Positions 8,467-18,900 of a stretch of DNA of 64,000 nt are shown here, piece by piece. How positions within the stretch are numbered: position 1 is the first letter of the stretch; each line of letters begins with the position of its first letter. A program made the position numbers and the translations under genes. Source of the stretch: Crocinitomicaceae bacterium (GTDB lineage Bacteria; Bacteroidota; Bacteroidia; Flavobacteriales_D; Crocinitomicaceae); contig JAKVAR010000001.1 in assembly GCA_022447585.1 (NCBI GenBank), positions 186,001 to 250,000 of the forward strand. The letters are read 5' to 3'. The notes under the pieces were generated by a model, which was given only the letters and a program-made list of their open reading frames with translations, was not told the DNA's origin and ran no database searches.

Positions 8467-9249
8467 TTCATCATCCACTTTAAGGTATCTACGAAGGTAT
8501 TTTACTGCAATATAGATTGGAATAGTATCAACTAAGGCAAAGAATAACTTGAATAAATAACTACTGACAATGAACATGATTAAGGCTATGGGAATATTAG
8601 CCCCATCTTCAATTGGTAATGAGTGCGTATAATAATGCGTAATTAAAATAACCGCAATTGAATCTATCATTTGACTTGTTATCGTTGAAACATTGTTTCT
8701 AAGCCAAAGGTACTTCCCTGAAGTCTTCTGTTTTAAATAATGAAAAACACGAACATCCACAAATTGAGCTGTAATATAAGCTATCATTGATGCAAAAGTA
8801 GCTCCAAATGTTAAAGTTCTAATATCGAAAAATGAATATCCGTGAGGTACAAAAACCTCTCCTTCAACAACATCTATAGGTAACCTGCCATTTTCAAGAA
8901 TTGACTCGGGTTGTTGTAACCATCCACCAAACCAAATGACTAAAAGCACCCAGACATTAAGAATCAACCCTACCCAAACAATCATATTCGCTCTTTTTCG
9001 GCCGTAAATTTCAGATATAATATCTGTACATAAAAAGGTAATTGGGTAAGGTAGAACTCCCACTGCTACCGTAAAACGAATATCAGAATCTGGTGAGATC
9101 AATACAAAATCAGATAAATCAATAAACCTTGAGACACCTAAAACATTCAACATAGTCAATGAACCCAAGAATATTCCTGCTAGTATTAAAAACACCCACT
9201 CTCTGCGTCGAGCTAATTTTATGTCCTCTATATTATTCACTATAAACAC
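8455..9249 (-). CDS. yhhQ: Queuosine precursor transporter (YhhQ/VUT family)
   Basis: This 264-residue inner-membrane protein has about six hydrophobic segments. It carries the family signature CTDIISEIYGRKRA near residues 79-92, with YPITFL just before it. YhhQ proteins take up queuosine precursors such as preQ0 or preQ1 for tRNA modification. The start is a GTG at 9249; another GTG three codons later is possible. No queuosine biosynthesis gene lies in this window, so the assignment rests on the family motif alone. Confidence 0.86.
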   Translation of the reverse strand: MFIVNNIEDIKLARRREWVFLILAGIFLGSLTMLNVLGVSRFIDLSDFVLISPDSDIRFTVAVGVLPYPITFLCTDIISEIYGRKRANMIVWVGLILNVWVLLVIWFGGWLQQPESILENGRLPIDVVEGEVFVPHGYSFFDIRTLTFGATFASMIAYITAQFVDVRVFHYLKQKTSGKYLWLRNNVSTITSQMIDSIAVILITHYYTHSLPIEDGANIPIALIMFIVSSYLFKLFFALVDTIPIYIAVKYLRRYLKVDDELSF

Positions 9250-9350
9250 TTGCTTGTTTTGAGCATAAAGAAACGAAAATTTAACATGCAGTCTTCCAAT
9301 GCTTCAATTTTCTGTATTTTTAAGTATATTCGATTTCTAAGTAAACTGAT

Positions 9351-9701
9351 TTGACAAGAATTACAGAACATCAATTAACGAAATTATACTACTCCATCGG
9401 AGAAGTAGCTGAAATGTTCGATGTAAATACATCACTAATACGTTTTTGGGAAAAGGAATTCCCTTCAGTTAAGCCAAAGAAGAACAAAAAAGGAAATCGT
9501 CTTTTTACTCCGAAAGACATTCTGAAAATTGATCGAATTTACAGCTTAGTTAAGGATAGAGGATATACATTGGATGGTGCTAAAAAAGCTCTTCGCAGTG
9601 GTTCTGATAAAAGCATAACTGACCACGATTCAACGCAAGAAGTTATAATGCGTCTTGAAAATATCAAACAAAAATTGATTCACTTAAAATCTTACGATTG
9701 A
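9351..9701 (+). CDS. MerR-family transcriptional regulator
   Basis: This 116-residue protein has one winged helix-turn-helix from about residue 11 (YYSIGEVAEMFDVNTSLIRF) through the RLFTPKDILKIDRIYSL helix to GYTLDGAKKAL, then a short helical tail. Most MerR regulators have a longer effector domain; this short form is common in Bacteroidota and has no visible metal- or drug-binding residues. The best start is TTG at 9351, since no ATG precedes the domain. The last 10 nt overlap the end of aroB. Confidence 0.85.
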   Translation: MTRITEHQLTKLYYSIGEVAEMFDVNTSLIRFWEKEFPSVKPKKNKKGNRLFTPKDILKIDRIYSLVKDRGYTLDGAKKALRSGSDKSITDHDSTQEVIMRLENIKQKLIHLKSYD

Positions 9702-10753
9702 AATGCCTTGAATGCACGAGTAAACAAGTCTTTATTTACTTCAATATCAAAAGTACATTTTCCAATTTTAGGAATTAAGCAAGATAAAATCTTACCTCCT
9801 TTGTTCTTTTTATCATTATCCAACATGTCCACCATTGCCATAATATCTGCAGGTGTAAACAATGGAATTTCGTATACAGCAGTTATAACATGATGAATTG
9901 CTAAATACTCCTCCTGACTCAAAGACGCTAATTCAACAGATAAAAAAGCTTCTAACAACATACCAATTGCGATAGAATGACCATGAGACAATTTCAATGT
10001 ATTCATATAATGCCCTTCAATAACGTGACCTATCGTATGACCAAAATTGAGTGTCTTTCTCACCCCACTTTCCAATGGATCTTGAACGACAACTCTATTT
10101 TTAACTTCTATACAAGCGAATAATAAATCTGAATCAATCGATTTTACATTGTTTATTTGCTCAGCTACTCGCGAAAATAAATCAGCATCGCTAATTAACC
10201 CATGCTTTAACATTTCTGCAATACCACTTAAAACTTCCAGTTCAGGAAGAGTTGACAAGAAAGAAGTGTCGACATAAACGGCCTTTGGGTTCGAGAAAAC
10301 TCCTATTTGATTTTTAAATGCCCCAAGATTCACCCCCGTTTTTCCTCCAATCGAGGCATCAACCATTGCCAAGAGCGATGTAGGAATATTGATAAAATCA
10401 ACTCCGCGCTTATAACAAGAAGCTATGAATCCTCCCATATCCGTAATCACCCCCCCTCCAAGGTTAATAATTAAGTCATGACGTCCTATTCTATATTCCG
10501 TTAAAGCTTCCCAAACACCAAATGCAATTTCTAACTGCTTATTATCTTCGCCTTCAGGTAATAGAATTACTTCAGCTTGAGCAAGTTCTTCAAAGGTTGT
10601 GATCAAGTAGCTCAAACAATGTTCATGCGTGTTCTCATCAACAAGAATTACTTTATTTGATTTATCATACTGAGCCAAATAGTCCGAAAACGAAGATTGA
10701 GGTAATCCTCCAACTTCAACTTTGTAATCTATAGCATCAATATATTTCATCAT
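9692..10753 (-). CDS. aroB: 3-dehydroquinate synthase
   Basis: AroB converts DAHP to 3-dehydroquinate in the shikimate pathway using NAD and a divalent metal. The protein of about 353 residues shows LPEGEDNK, the NAD-binding INLGGGVITDMGGF, NIPTSLLAMVDASIGGKTGV and the metal-ligand region LNFGHTIGH followed by LSHGHSIAIGM. I chose the tandem ATGs at 10753/10750 because a TATTTTTG promoter box (10771-10778) lies inside the longer open frame upstream. It diverges from the proline dehydrogenase gene. Confidence 0.94.
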   Translation of the reverse strand: MMKYIDAIDYKVEVGGLPQSSFSDYLAQYDKSNKVILVDENTHEHCLSYLITTFEELAQAEVILLPEGEDNKQLEIAFGVWEALTEYRIGRHDLIINLGGGVITDMGGFIASCYKRGVDFINIPTSLLAMVDASIGGKTGVNLGAFKNQIGVFSNPKAVYVDTSFLSTLPELEVLSGIAEMLKHGLISDADLFSRVAEQINNVKSIDSDLLFACIEVKNRVVVQDPLESGVRKTLNFGHTIGHVIEGHYMNTLKLSHGHSIAIGMLLEAFLSVELASLSQEEYLAIHHVITAVYEIPLFTPADIMAMVDMLDNDKKNKGGKILSCLIPKIGKCTFDIEVNKDLFTRAFKAFQS

Positions 10754-10770
10754 TATGAACAATTTATAAG

Positions 10771-10778
10771 CAAAAATA
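10771..10778 (-). promoter_or_regulatory. -7 box (TATTTTTG) for aroB
   Basis: On the minus strand TATTTTTG ends 17 nt before the ATG at 10753. A TTCG at 10799-10796 sits near the expected -33 position. It decides the aroB start in favour of 10753 or 10750. Confidence 0.5.
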
Positions 10779-10841
10779 GTCAAATGTTACCCATTCGAAA
10801 TAAAAACTCTAAATCGTTAATCTCAAATAATTAAAAGCGAT

Positions 10842-10849
10842 TAAATTTG
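10842..10849 (+). promoter_or_regulatory. -7 box (TAAATTTG) for the proline dehydrogenase gene
   Basis: TAAATTTG fully matches TAnnTTTG and ends only 4 nt before the ATG at 10854, so the predicted transcription start falls on or next to the start codon. No convincing -33 TTG is seen at the expected distance. Confidence 0.5.
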
Positions 10850-10853
10850 CCAT

Positions 10854-12023
10854 ATGATTTCATTCGAAAATACAGAGGTTGCCTTTAAAAGTAAATCAAC
10901 GAAAGATCTTAAAAGAGCATACTGGTTGTTTAAAGTAGTTGCCAATCCAAGAGCCGTTGCGTTCGGAAAATGGGCAACAAATTTTGCCATCAAAACGCAT
11001 CTTCCAATCAAGGGAATAATTAAGGCTACCATTTTCAAGCAGTTCTGTGGTGGAGAGTCTATAATGGAATCATTAAAGACTTCAAATCAACTGGCAAAGT
11101 ATGGTGTAATGACCATTCTTGATTATAGCATTGAAGGGAAGACTGAGGAAGAAGATTTCGATCGGACAGTTCAAGAAATTATTGATACAATTACGCAGGG
11201 AAAATCAAATGACAACATTCCATTTGCTGTATTTAAAGTAACTGGTATTTGCCTTTTTGAAACTTTGGAAAAAGTAAATGATGGGATTGAAAACCTTGAT
11301 ATTGAAACTCAAACTAAGTATAATAAATTAGTAGAACGCGTAGATCAAATTTGCAAAGCTGCATTTGAAGCTGACGTTCCCGTTTTTATTGATGCAGAAG
11401 AAACATGGATTCAAGACTCTATTGATCGTTTAGCCAAAGAAATGAGTTTAAGATATAATAAGAAAAGAGCAATTGTTTTTAATACCATTCAATTATATCG
11501 ACATGATCGCTTAGCTTTTTTAAATACTGAAATCGAACATGCTAAGTCATTTAACTACTTCTTAGGAGTGAAATTAGTTCGTGGAGCATACATGGAGAAA
11601 GAACGCGATAGAGCTAAAGAAATGGGATATCCATCTCCTATTCAACCTAACAAAGCAGCATCAGACAAAGACTATGACCGTGCCGTTGAAACAGTATTAG
11701 ACAACCTAGATATTACATCGGCATGCGTAGGAACACATAATGAAGAGAGCTCAGCTAAACTAGCACAACTTATGGTTGATAAGGGAATTGATAAAAACGA
11801 CAAGCGTCTCTATTTCGCTCAATTACTAGGGATGTCAGACCATATTTCATACAACTTAGCTTACCATGAATATAATGTGGCTAAATATGTTCCCTACGGC
11901 CCGATTCAAGAAGTATTACCGTATTTATTACGTAGAGCGGATGAGAACACATCTGTTGCTGGACAGACAACTAGAGAGCTTTCATTGATTATAAAAGAAA
12001 GAAATAGAAGAAAATCAAAATAA
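10854..12023 (+). CDS. Proline dehydrogenase
   Basis: This 389-residue FAD enzyme would oxidise proline to pyrroline-5-carboxylate. It is the monofunctional PRODH form, with no aldehyde dehydrogenase domain. Barrel motifs typical of PRODH are VFIDAEETW, FNTIQLYRHDRL, VKLVRGAYMEKER, CVGTHNEES, FAQLLGMSD and the C-terminal VPYGPIQEVLPYLLRRADEN, whose RRADEN residues line the substrate pocket in the family. The partner P5C dehydrogenase is not in the window. The gene is followed by a terminator. Confidence 0.93.
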   Translation: MISFENTEVAFKSKSTKDLKRAYWLFKVVANPRAVAFGKWATNFAIKTHLPIKGIIKATIFKQFCGGESIMESLKTSNQLAKYGVMTILDYSIEGKTEEEDFDRTVQEIIDTITQGKSNDNIPFAVFKVTGICLFETLEKVNDGIENLDIETQTKYNKLVERVDQICKAAFEADVPVFIDAEETWIQDSIDRLAKEMSLRYNKKRAIVFNTIQLYRHDRLAFLNTEIEHAKSFNYFLGVKLVRGAYMEKERDRAKEMGYPSPIQPNKAASDKDYDRAVETVLDNLDITSACVGTHNEESSAKLAQLMVDKGIDKNDKRLYFAQLLGMSDHISYNLAYHEYNVAKYVPYGPIQEVLPYLLRRADENTSVAGQTTRELSLIIKERNRRKSK

Positions 12024-12033
12024 CATTGAACGT

Positions 12034-12064
12034 AATAAAGGGGAAGCAAATACTTCCCTTTATT
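12034..12064 (+). terminator. Rho-independent terminator after proline dehydrogenase
   Basis: AATAAAGGGGAAG pairs with CTTCCCTTTATT across a 6-nt loop, with one bulged G. It lies 10 nt after the PRODH stop and just before the end of the opposing 1218-aa gene, so it may serve both strands. Confidence 0.7.
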
Positions 12065-12082
12065 ATACTTCTATAAATGACT

Positions 12083-15000
12083 CTATCTTATGATAGTTAT
12101 ATGACCAGTGAAACTATACTTATCATCATTGATTTGATCTTTACATTTGATCACCCAATTATAAGTTCCAGCTTGAATAGGTTTACCTTTGAAATATCCA
12201 TCCCATCCAACTGTTGCATCGTGACTTTCCCATACTACTTCACCCCACCTATTGTATATAAATAAATCTAAATCGTAAATATCAACTCCTAAAATATGGA
12301 AATTCCAAGTTTGATTAAACTCATCACCATCAGGTGTAAATGTATTCGGAGCGTATAGAATAACATCGTTTACAACATTCACCAATTTCATCACTGTATC
12401 AGAACATCCGAATGCATTAACAGCAATTAAAGTCGTAGGGTACTGAGCAGGTTCTCCATCAGGGAATGTAACATTCTGAACATCTTCACTTGTAGAGGTA
12501 TTAGGAGTCCCTCCTTCAATTGTCCAAGAGTATTCAATTGCATCTACTGTACTTTGATTAATCAAAGTAACGACAGGGTCAAATACCGAAACATTATTAG
12601 GATTAATTGTGAAATCAGCAAATGGGTAGTCGTGTGCTTGAACTAAATCTGTATATTCAACTGTATACTCACATCCATCAGTGGTCAAAACAGTAACTGT
12701 AACCGTAAATAACCCTGGAAGCAAGTATGTATGACTAAAATCGTCTAATCCATTGATAACATCAACTTGTCCGTCACCATAGTCAACAGTCGTGGTTTGA
12801 ATATTTAAAGAAGGTGTTGTATTTCTAAAATCAACAGTATGAGGATAACATCCAAATAACGTATCTCCAACAATACTAGGGAAGACATTTTCAGGTTCCT
12901 CAACAGTATAATTTACTTCAACCAAACATCCATTGTCATCTGTTACTTCCATTGAATAATCTCCTGCACAAATACCAGTTGCATTTCCGTTAGGAGTCCC
13001 TGTAACAGCTCCATTCCAAGTATAAACATATGGCAATGTACCTCCATTTGGAGTTACAATAACAGATCCATCACATTCTCCGAAACAACTTGCATCTGTA
13101 ACATCAGAAATAGCAGATAAAATTGGCGGCTCGTTAATGATTACATCTTGTGTCGCAACACAACCTTCTTGCGATTCCACTGTTACTGAATACAAACCTG
13201 CAGATAAACCATTAACCGTAAATGGGCTTCCAGAAACAACAGGTGCTCCACCGTTAATAGAATAACTATCGATATTAACACCATTTAAAATAAAAGAGCC
13301 ATCATTTCTTCCAAAACAAGAAACATGTGTTTCAACAATATCAGTTATAGATGTTACAATTTCCGTTATAGTGATTGTAGCTTGATCTATACAACCATTA
13401 CTATCAACTACATAAACGAAATCACCAACCGGCATTGTTTGAGGGTCATAAGGCATGTTAACAGGGTTACCTGTAGGATCTAACCAAGAACCATTTGGAG
13501 AAGCTGTTGGTCCTAACAAAGGAAATAAATCAACCGTTGGCCCAGTAGAACAAACTTCTAAAGTGTTATCAGTTCCAGGATCAGGAACTGCAGATGCATT
13601 AATTATGACATCATCTGTTGTTGCGCACAAAGGATGACCTAAAGGGTAAACAGTTAAAGTCAATGTTTCCTGCACGTTTATTGTTGCTGTAGGATCTAAA
13701 ATAGTAGGATCATCAACTAAATTTGCTGGAGTCCATTCATATACTAAATCAGGAACACAGTTTGAAGTCCAAAAACCATTAACGTTACCTCCCAAATTAG
13801 GGCCTTCTGATAGGACAACATTTCCATCTGAGTCAAGAACCTCAAAAGCACATTCACCAACAAAATTTCCTATTGCATTAAAACTATACGTTACTGTTGC
13901 TCCAACAGGCACTGACAAAGGTATTGTTTCCGCACCACCTGCAGCAATTGTATAATCAGTTGGAACGCCGTTGATAGTAATTGTTATTGTATTACCGTTC
14001 CAGCCATCACCAAACGTATCTTCCAATTCGAGGACATAATCACATGCAGCAACTACACCAATAACCTCACCAGCTAATTGAATACCAGTACCACCACAAA
14101 TAGTAGTATCATTGCCCGCGAAAGCTACTGGGTTATCATTCACAGTCAAAACAAAACTTGTATCATGAGCACATCCAAAGTCATTCTGAACATAATACTC
14201 ATATGTATAAGCACCAGATGCAGTTGGTAAAACAGTTAAATCATTTCCATCCGCAGATAAGGATGTTTGAAAAACAGGGTTCACCCAATATGAAGAATCA
14301 GAACCAGCACCGATATCTGGATTAAACGTTGTAATTGCCGGATAATATGATGGATCTAAAGTTAAACCGAAGCTAAATAATGTTCCATCATCTGCAGCCC
14401 AATTATCAATAACAGTTAATGTCCAAACACCATTAGCAGGGCAACCTACAAGATTAGCTAATGGATCAACAGACTCGTAAGTTCCCGCTGGAATAGTGTT
14501 AGTTCCTGGATTATTTGTTACCCATTCAACCCAAGTTTCAGTGGCACCAGGTGCAAAACAATATGTAAAAGGCGTTCCCATAGTTGCGGGATCAGAGCAA
14601 TCTACATTGTCCGTAGGAACCGGTACACCAATTTGAGTTCCTCCTCCGCCTTGTTGGTGAAGTATAGAACTTTGACCATTTGGACATTCTATCATAATTA
14701 CTAAATCTCCCATGAAAGAATGTTCCAGATCTAAACAAATATCTTGAATATCATTAACATTCGCTATCGTTGAACCGGCAGAGAACCCTGTTTGTAACAA
14801 CTGAATATCTTGCGAAACACCTAGTAAAGTATCTGGTAGACACCCATCATCAACAGTTTGAGAACCAGGAAAACCAGTCCATTCAACTTCATATGAATTT
14901 GGATCAGCTGAAACGGATAAAGATTCACCTAAGCAAATTTCGGTATCGCCTTGAAATGTTGAGAAATCGGGATATGTAGCGACGAGCACCTCTAAATCTA

Positions 15001-15739
15001 TTAAGTTGGGATTAGAACATCCATTATCATCAGTTACAAAAAGTTGAACCTTATATTGACCTGGTACGGCAAATGAATGTGAAACACTTTGACCATTTGC
15101 TGTAGTTCCATCCATAAAATCCCAGCTATAATCAACTAAATTAAATCCTGGTTGAGCAAAAGAACCTACCTCTTGAAAATCAACTACTTCACCAACACAA
15201 ACTCTAATACTATCCGGAGCTATTCCCCCGACTATAACTCCTCCAGCTTGTGGGTCTGCGCATGGTGTTTCACAAGATACACTTGCAGTAAATACTCCGG
15301 TACCAGTTGAATTAGAATAAAATTCGAGTGTAATACATCCCGATGCATTAAGCGCAGTAGCTTCAATAACTACCCCTTGCAATTGATTTGTATTATAGAC
15401 ACCAAGTGAGTTCGACGCAGTTGAAGGCCCATCATAAACAGACATATTATCTACATTTGGGTTCTGCTGAGTACCAGTATTGGTTCCGTCTAAATTGAAT
15501 AAGTTGAATACCACAGAGATAATCTCACCCGGGGTATCTGGACAAATTGTAATTGTTGTACTCTCGTTATTTGAGTACCCCGTACCGCCCTGTAAACCAG
15601 AATCAATAATGAATCCGTTACATGTATTGAATGTAGCATTATCATTGGCTGCTGTGAAGTCAATTGCTGTTTGAGAATTCGAAATAAAAGAGAAAAATAC
15701 TGCAATTAAGAAAACCAATCTTGACATTAAATATTTCAT
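12083..15739 (-). CDS. Giant secreted protein with CUB-like, PKD, P-domain and SprB-like modules; T9SS type B C-terminus
   Basis: A 1218-residue protein with a signal peptide (about 1-22). In order I see a CUB-like domain (about 25-155), a PKD domain (about 160-250, YSWDFMDG), a proprotein-convertase-type P domain (about 300-465) with no protease attached, further Ig/PKD-like domains, a DTFGDGWNGNTITI module near 571, two SprB-like repeats (about 800-955) opening with VSCFGRNDGS and ASCFGECDGS, two more PKD-like units and the C-terminal gliding-motility-associated domain (about 1130-1218: APNTFTPDGDEFNQTW ... GHITIIR). That last domain directs T9SS export and surface attachment. Adhesion or a structural surface role is likely; no enzyme is visible. 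It is the last of four such genes and the only one without a small partner gene. Confidence 0.88.
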   Translation of the reverse strand: MKYLMSRLVFLIAVFFSFISNSQTAIDFTAANDNATFNTCNGFIIDSGLQGGTGYSNNESTTITICPDTPGEIISVVFNLFNLDGTNTGTQQNPNVDNMSVYDGPSTASNSLGVYNTNQLQGVVIEATALNASGCITLEFYSNSTGTGVFTASVSCETPCADPQAGGVIVGGIAPDSIRVCVGEVVDFQEVGSFAQPGFNLVDYSWDFMDGTTANGQSVSHSFAVPGQYKVQLFVTDDNGCSNPNLIDLEVLVATYPDFSTFQGDTEICLGESLSVSADPNSYEVEWTGFPGSQTVDDGCLPDTLLGVSQDIQLLQTGFSAGSTIANVNDIQDICLDLEHSFMGDLVIMIECPNGQSSILHQQGGGGTQIGVPVPTDNVDCSDPATMGTPFTYCFAPGATETWVEWVTNNPGTNTIPAGTYESVDPLANLVGCPANGVWTLTVIDNWAADDGTLFSFGLTLDPSYYPAITTFNPDIGAGSDSSYWVNPVFQTSLSADGNDLTVLPTASGAYTYEYYVQNDFGCAHDTSFVLTVNDNPVAFAGNDTTICGGTGIQLAGEVIGVVAACDYVLELEDTFGDGWNGNTITITINGVPTDYTIAAGGAETIPLSVPVGATVTYSFNAIGNFVGECAFEVLDSDGNVVLSEGPNLGGNVNGFWTSNCVPDLVYEWTPANLVDDPTILDPTATINVQETLTLTVYPLGHPLCATTDDVIINASAVPDPGTDNTLEVCSTGPTVDLFPLLGPTASPNGSWLDPTGNPVNMPYDPQTMPVGDFVYVVDSNGCIDQATITITEIVTSITDIVETHVSCFGRNDGSFILNGVNIDSYSINGGAPVVSGSPFTVNGLSAGLYSVTVESQEGCVATQDVIINEPPILSAISDVTDASCFGECDGSVIVTPNGGTLPYVYTWNGAVTGTPNGNATGICAGDYSMEVTDDNGCLVEVNYTVEEPENVFPSIVGDTLFGCYPHTVDFRNTTPSLNIQTTTVDYGDGQVDVINGLDDFSHTYLLPGLFTVTVTVLTTDGCEYTVEYTDLVQAHDYPFADFTINPNNVSVFDPVVTLINQSTVDAIEYSWTIEGGTPNTSTSEDVQNVTFPDGEPAQYPTTLIAVNAFGCSDTVMKLVNVVNDVILYAPNTFTPDGDEFNQTWNFHILGVDIYDLDLFIYNRWGEVVWESHDATVGWDGYFKGKPIQAGTYNWVIKCKDQINDDKYSFTGHITIIR

Positions 15740-15765
15740 AGTTTTGTTCTAGCTATAATTTGATG

Positions 15766-15773
15766 CGAATATA
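15766..15773 (-). promoter_or_regulatory. Candidate -7 box (TATATTCG) for the 1218-aa gene
   Basis: On the minus strand TATATTCG is one base off TAnnTTTG and ends 26 nt before the ATG at 15739. A TTG upstream is closer than the usual spacing, so the promoter is tentative. Confidence 0.35.
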
Positions 15774-15869
15774 ACGATATAGTAACAATTTTTTAACACA
15801 ACAAATCGTTAATGTTTGATTCCTAACCTGAAAACACCGTAATAACTTAATAATAAATTATTTAACAAG

Positions 15870-15903
15870 TAAAAAGGGCACAAAAAATTCGCGCCTTTTT
15901 TCA
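15870..15903 (-). terminator. Probable terminator after the 1107-aa gene
   Basis: On the minus strand GAAAAAAGGCGC pairs imperfectly with GCCCTTTTT and ends in a T-run, about 15 nt after the stop at 15919. It separates this gene from the 1218-aa gene downstream. Confidence 0.6.
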
Positions 15904-15918
15904 TGTCAAAATTAGAGT

Positions 15919-18900
15919 CTATCGAATGACCGAGATATGCCCAGTATGTAGATACCTGGCATCATTTAATTCATCTTTAAATTCAAGATGCCAAATGTAA
16001 GTTCCAGCTTGAACTAATTTACCATTGTAGGTACCATCCCATCCGGTATCAATATCGTTAGACTCGAAAATAACCTCTCCCCATCTGTTTCGAATATATA
16101 TTTCATAATCGGAAGCATCGAATCCAGCTGTAAATACTGGTTGAAATGTCTGGTTAAACTCATCACCATCCGGCGTAAAAGTATTTGGGATATAAAATAT
16201 TATCTCTTGCTTAATCGAAATCACTTGATTTGTTGAGTCAACACATCCGATTGGAGAATATGCATAAAGTGTTACCACATATCCAGCACTTTGCGTATCA
16301 GGAAATGTATGCGTTGGATTTACTAAAGAGCTATTCGCTGTATCATCGCCAAAATCCCAGACATAATCTACTGCACCAATTGTCGAATTAGTGAAGGTCA
16401 CCTCTGTATTCAAACTTAATAAGCTTGTTGATGAAGCAGTAAAACTGGCTAATGGATTATCCTCTACGTAAATGTAGTCATCATATGTAATTGAGTTTGT
16501 ACAGCCATTTACAGAAGTTGTAGTCAATGATACATCATACAATCCTCCACCTTGAAAAAGATGAACTGCTGTATCACAAGAGCTAACGGTAGCTGCGCCA
16601 CCGAAACTCCATAGACAATCTTGCAAATTTCCTGGAGTTGTGTTCACAAAAGTGACTTCAAAAGGCTCACACCCCTGGATAGAGTCAGCAAGGAATGAAA
16701 CGAGAGGTAAAGATTCTACATAAACGACTACATCATCAGAAGCAGAGCACCCATTCATGTCGGTTCCTATAACTTGATACGTATTTGTTACCAATGGGGT
16801 AAATGAAACTCCATTAATAACACCATTATCCCAGATATAATCCTGCGCACCTGTTCCACTAAGAATAGTGGCATCTCCATCACAGACAATATAATCTAAA
16901 CCTGCCCCCACATTAGGTAGATCATTAATGATTATTGTTGTTGAACCAGCCGCCACATTAGAACAGGCTTGGTCTGTAATTCCCGTAACTGTATAAACGC
17001 CTTCTAAGTTCCCTAAATTAATAGGACTTGTTATCGCATTAATCGTAGCCGCAACTCCATCAAGCGTATAATCTAAATCCCAAGGACCTGTTCCTGTAAC
17101 ACTGACATAAACATCATCAACTAAATCTCCATCACAGTATACATCACCTCCTGAAACCCCCACTACTGCTGGTAGATTCTGCGTCACAATACTATCCGTT
17201 CCGATGGCGGTATTCACACAACCATCATCAGAAATTTGAGTCAAAACATATACTCCAGGTAATGCTCCAAGATTTAATATGGTATCATTTGCCGTAAAAG
17301 TTTGAGCTACACCATCTAAAGTATAATCGAGAGTCCATGGACCATTACCAGACACACTTACTAATATATCATCAATTGGATCACCAAAACAATAAAATCC
17401 TCCACCCGAAATATTTGTCACTTCCGGAAGAACAGGAGAATTATCATTCAATGCTGCCGTACATGTCACTTCATCTGAGAAATAAGCTGTAACACTTACA
17501 GGAGAACCATCTGATATAATTCCAGAAATTGAATAATTATACAGTTGACCATCTACAAAAGGGCCATTAATTGTTTGAGTATATGTCCCAGATGCATTTG
17601 TTGCTTCAATAATGAGAGTTCCTGTACCAGGATTTTCAATGTAAACAATATCACCAGAAACAGTGAATGTATTTCCTGCTTCACATTCACTAATATTACC
17701 AGTAAATGTCATGAATGTACAATCACAAGATACATTTATCAGCACGCTGTCTGTAGCAGTACAGCCAGAATTTGGTTCTGTAATAGTTGCAATGTAATTC
17801 GTTGTAACGAATGGGCAAGCTTGAGGGTTCTGAATTGTTGAATCACTTAACCCCGCAGTTGGAGTCCAAACATAATCGAAAGGAGGAGGATTACACACGA
17901 AAGATACGTTATCAATACTCCAGTTATCGCAGCCAACGCATGCCGTAAACGAAACCTGTCTCCATCTAAAAATAGTACTTAACGTTTGTGCTGGAGGAGG
18001 TAAAAACACAGCAAATGTCTGCCAATTATTGTTTGCATCCCATAACGATTCCAAATATGTAGAAATAGTAGTCCAAGTTGTCCCGCCATCTGTAGAGTAT
18101 TCAAATACAATATCCTCACCTGCACTAGAGTTACCACAAGGCGCAAAAGTTCCAACATTACCCATAAATAATGAAAAACTCATCATCCCACACACTGTTG
18201 AGTTTACGGATGCAGAAGTAACGAAACGTTCTGAACCAGTTCCATCAAAATAAAGTGCATTGCCCGAAACACTTGAGCACCCACCTCCAATTGTTCCAGA
18301 TTGAATTTCTCCCCACATGGTCAAATCTAGAGCGGGATCAAAATCATCTATAATAGACCCAGCATTATTATTAACTAATTGAATATCTAAATCCGGACAA
18401 TCCCCACAATTGATATTGGTGTTTGTCGAAGTAACATCTATTTCTAATTCTTGCACAACAACCTCTACACTATCAACACATGAAAAAGTCCCATCCGTAT
18501 AAGTTACAGTATAATATGTGCTAACTTGAGGATTCACTGTTTGAGCCACGGGATCAGGAGTTCCCGGCACATTAGGGATATTATCCCAATCGTAGTAGTA
18601 TCCACAATCAATTGGTGTAATGACCACATTATCTAACCCCCAATGGTCATTCCCTGCACTTGATGCATTCGGTTGAGACCATTGAAACATTGTGTTTGTA
18701 GTCCAAGCAGCAGCAGGAAGGACGAAACAATAGTTAGCCCAATTATAATAAGGCCCTGTAATATTTGCGGTTGGTTCGAAATAAAAAATATCAACCCAAG
18801 ATGCACCATTATTTATTGAATACTGAAAGTAAACACCTTCATCCGGTAAATCTGGATCTTCGCAATCTGTTGCATTTTCATCTCCTGCAAAATCAAGATC

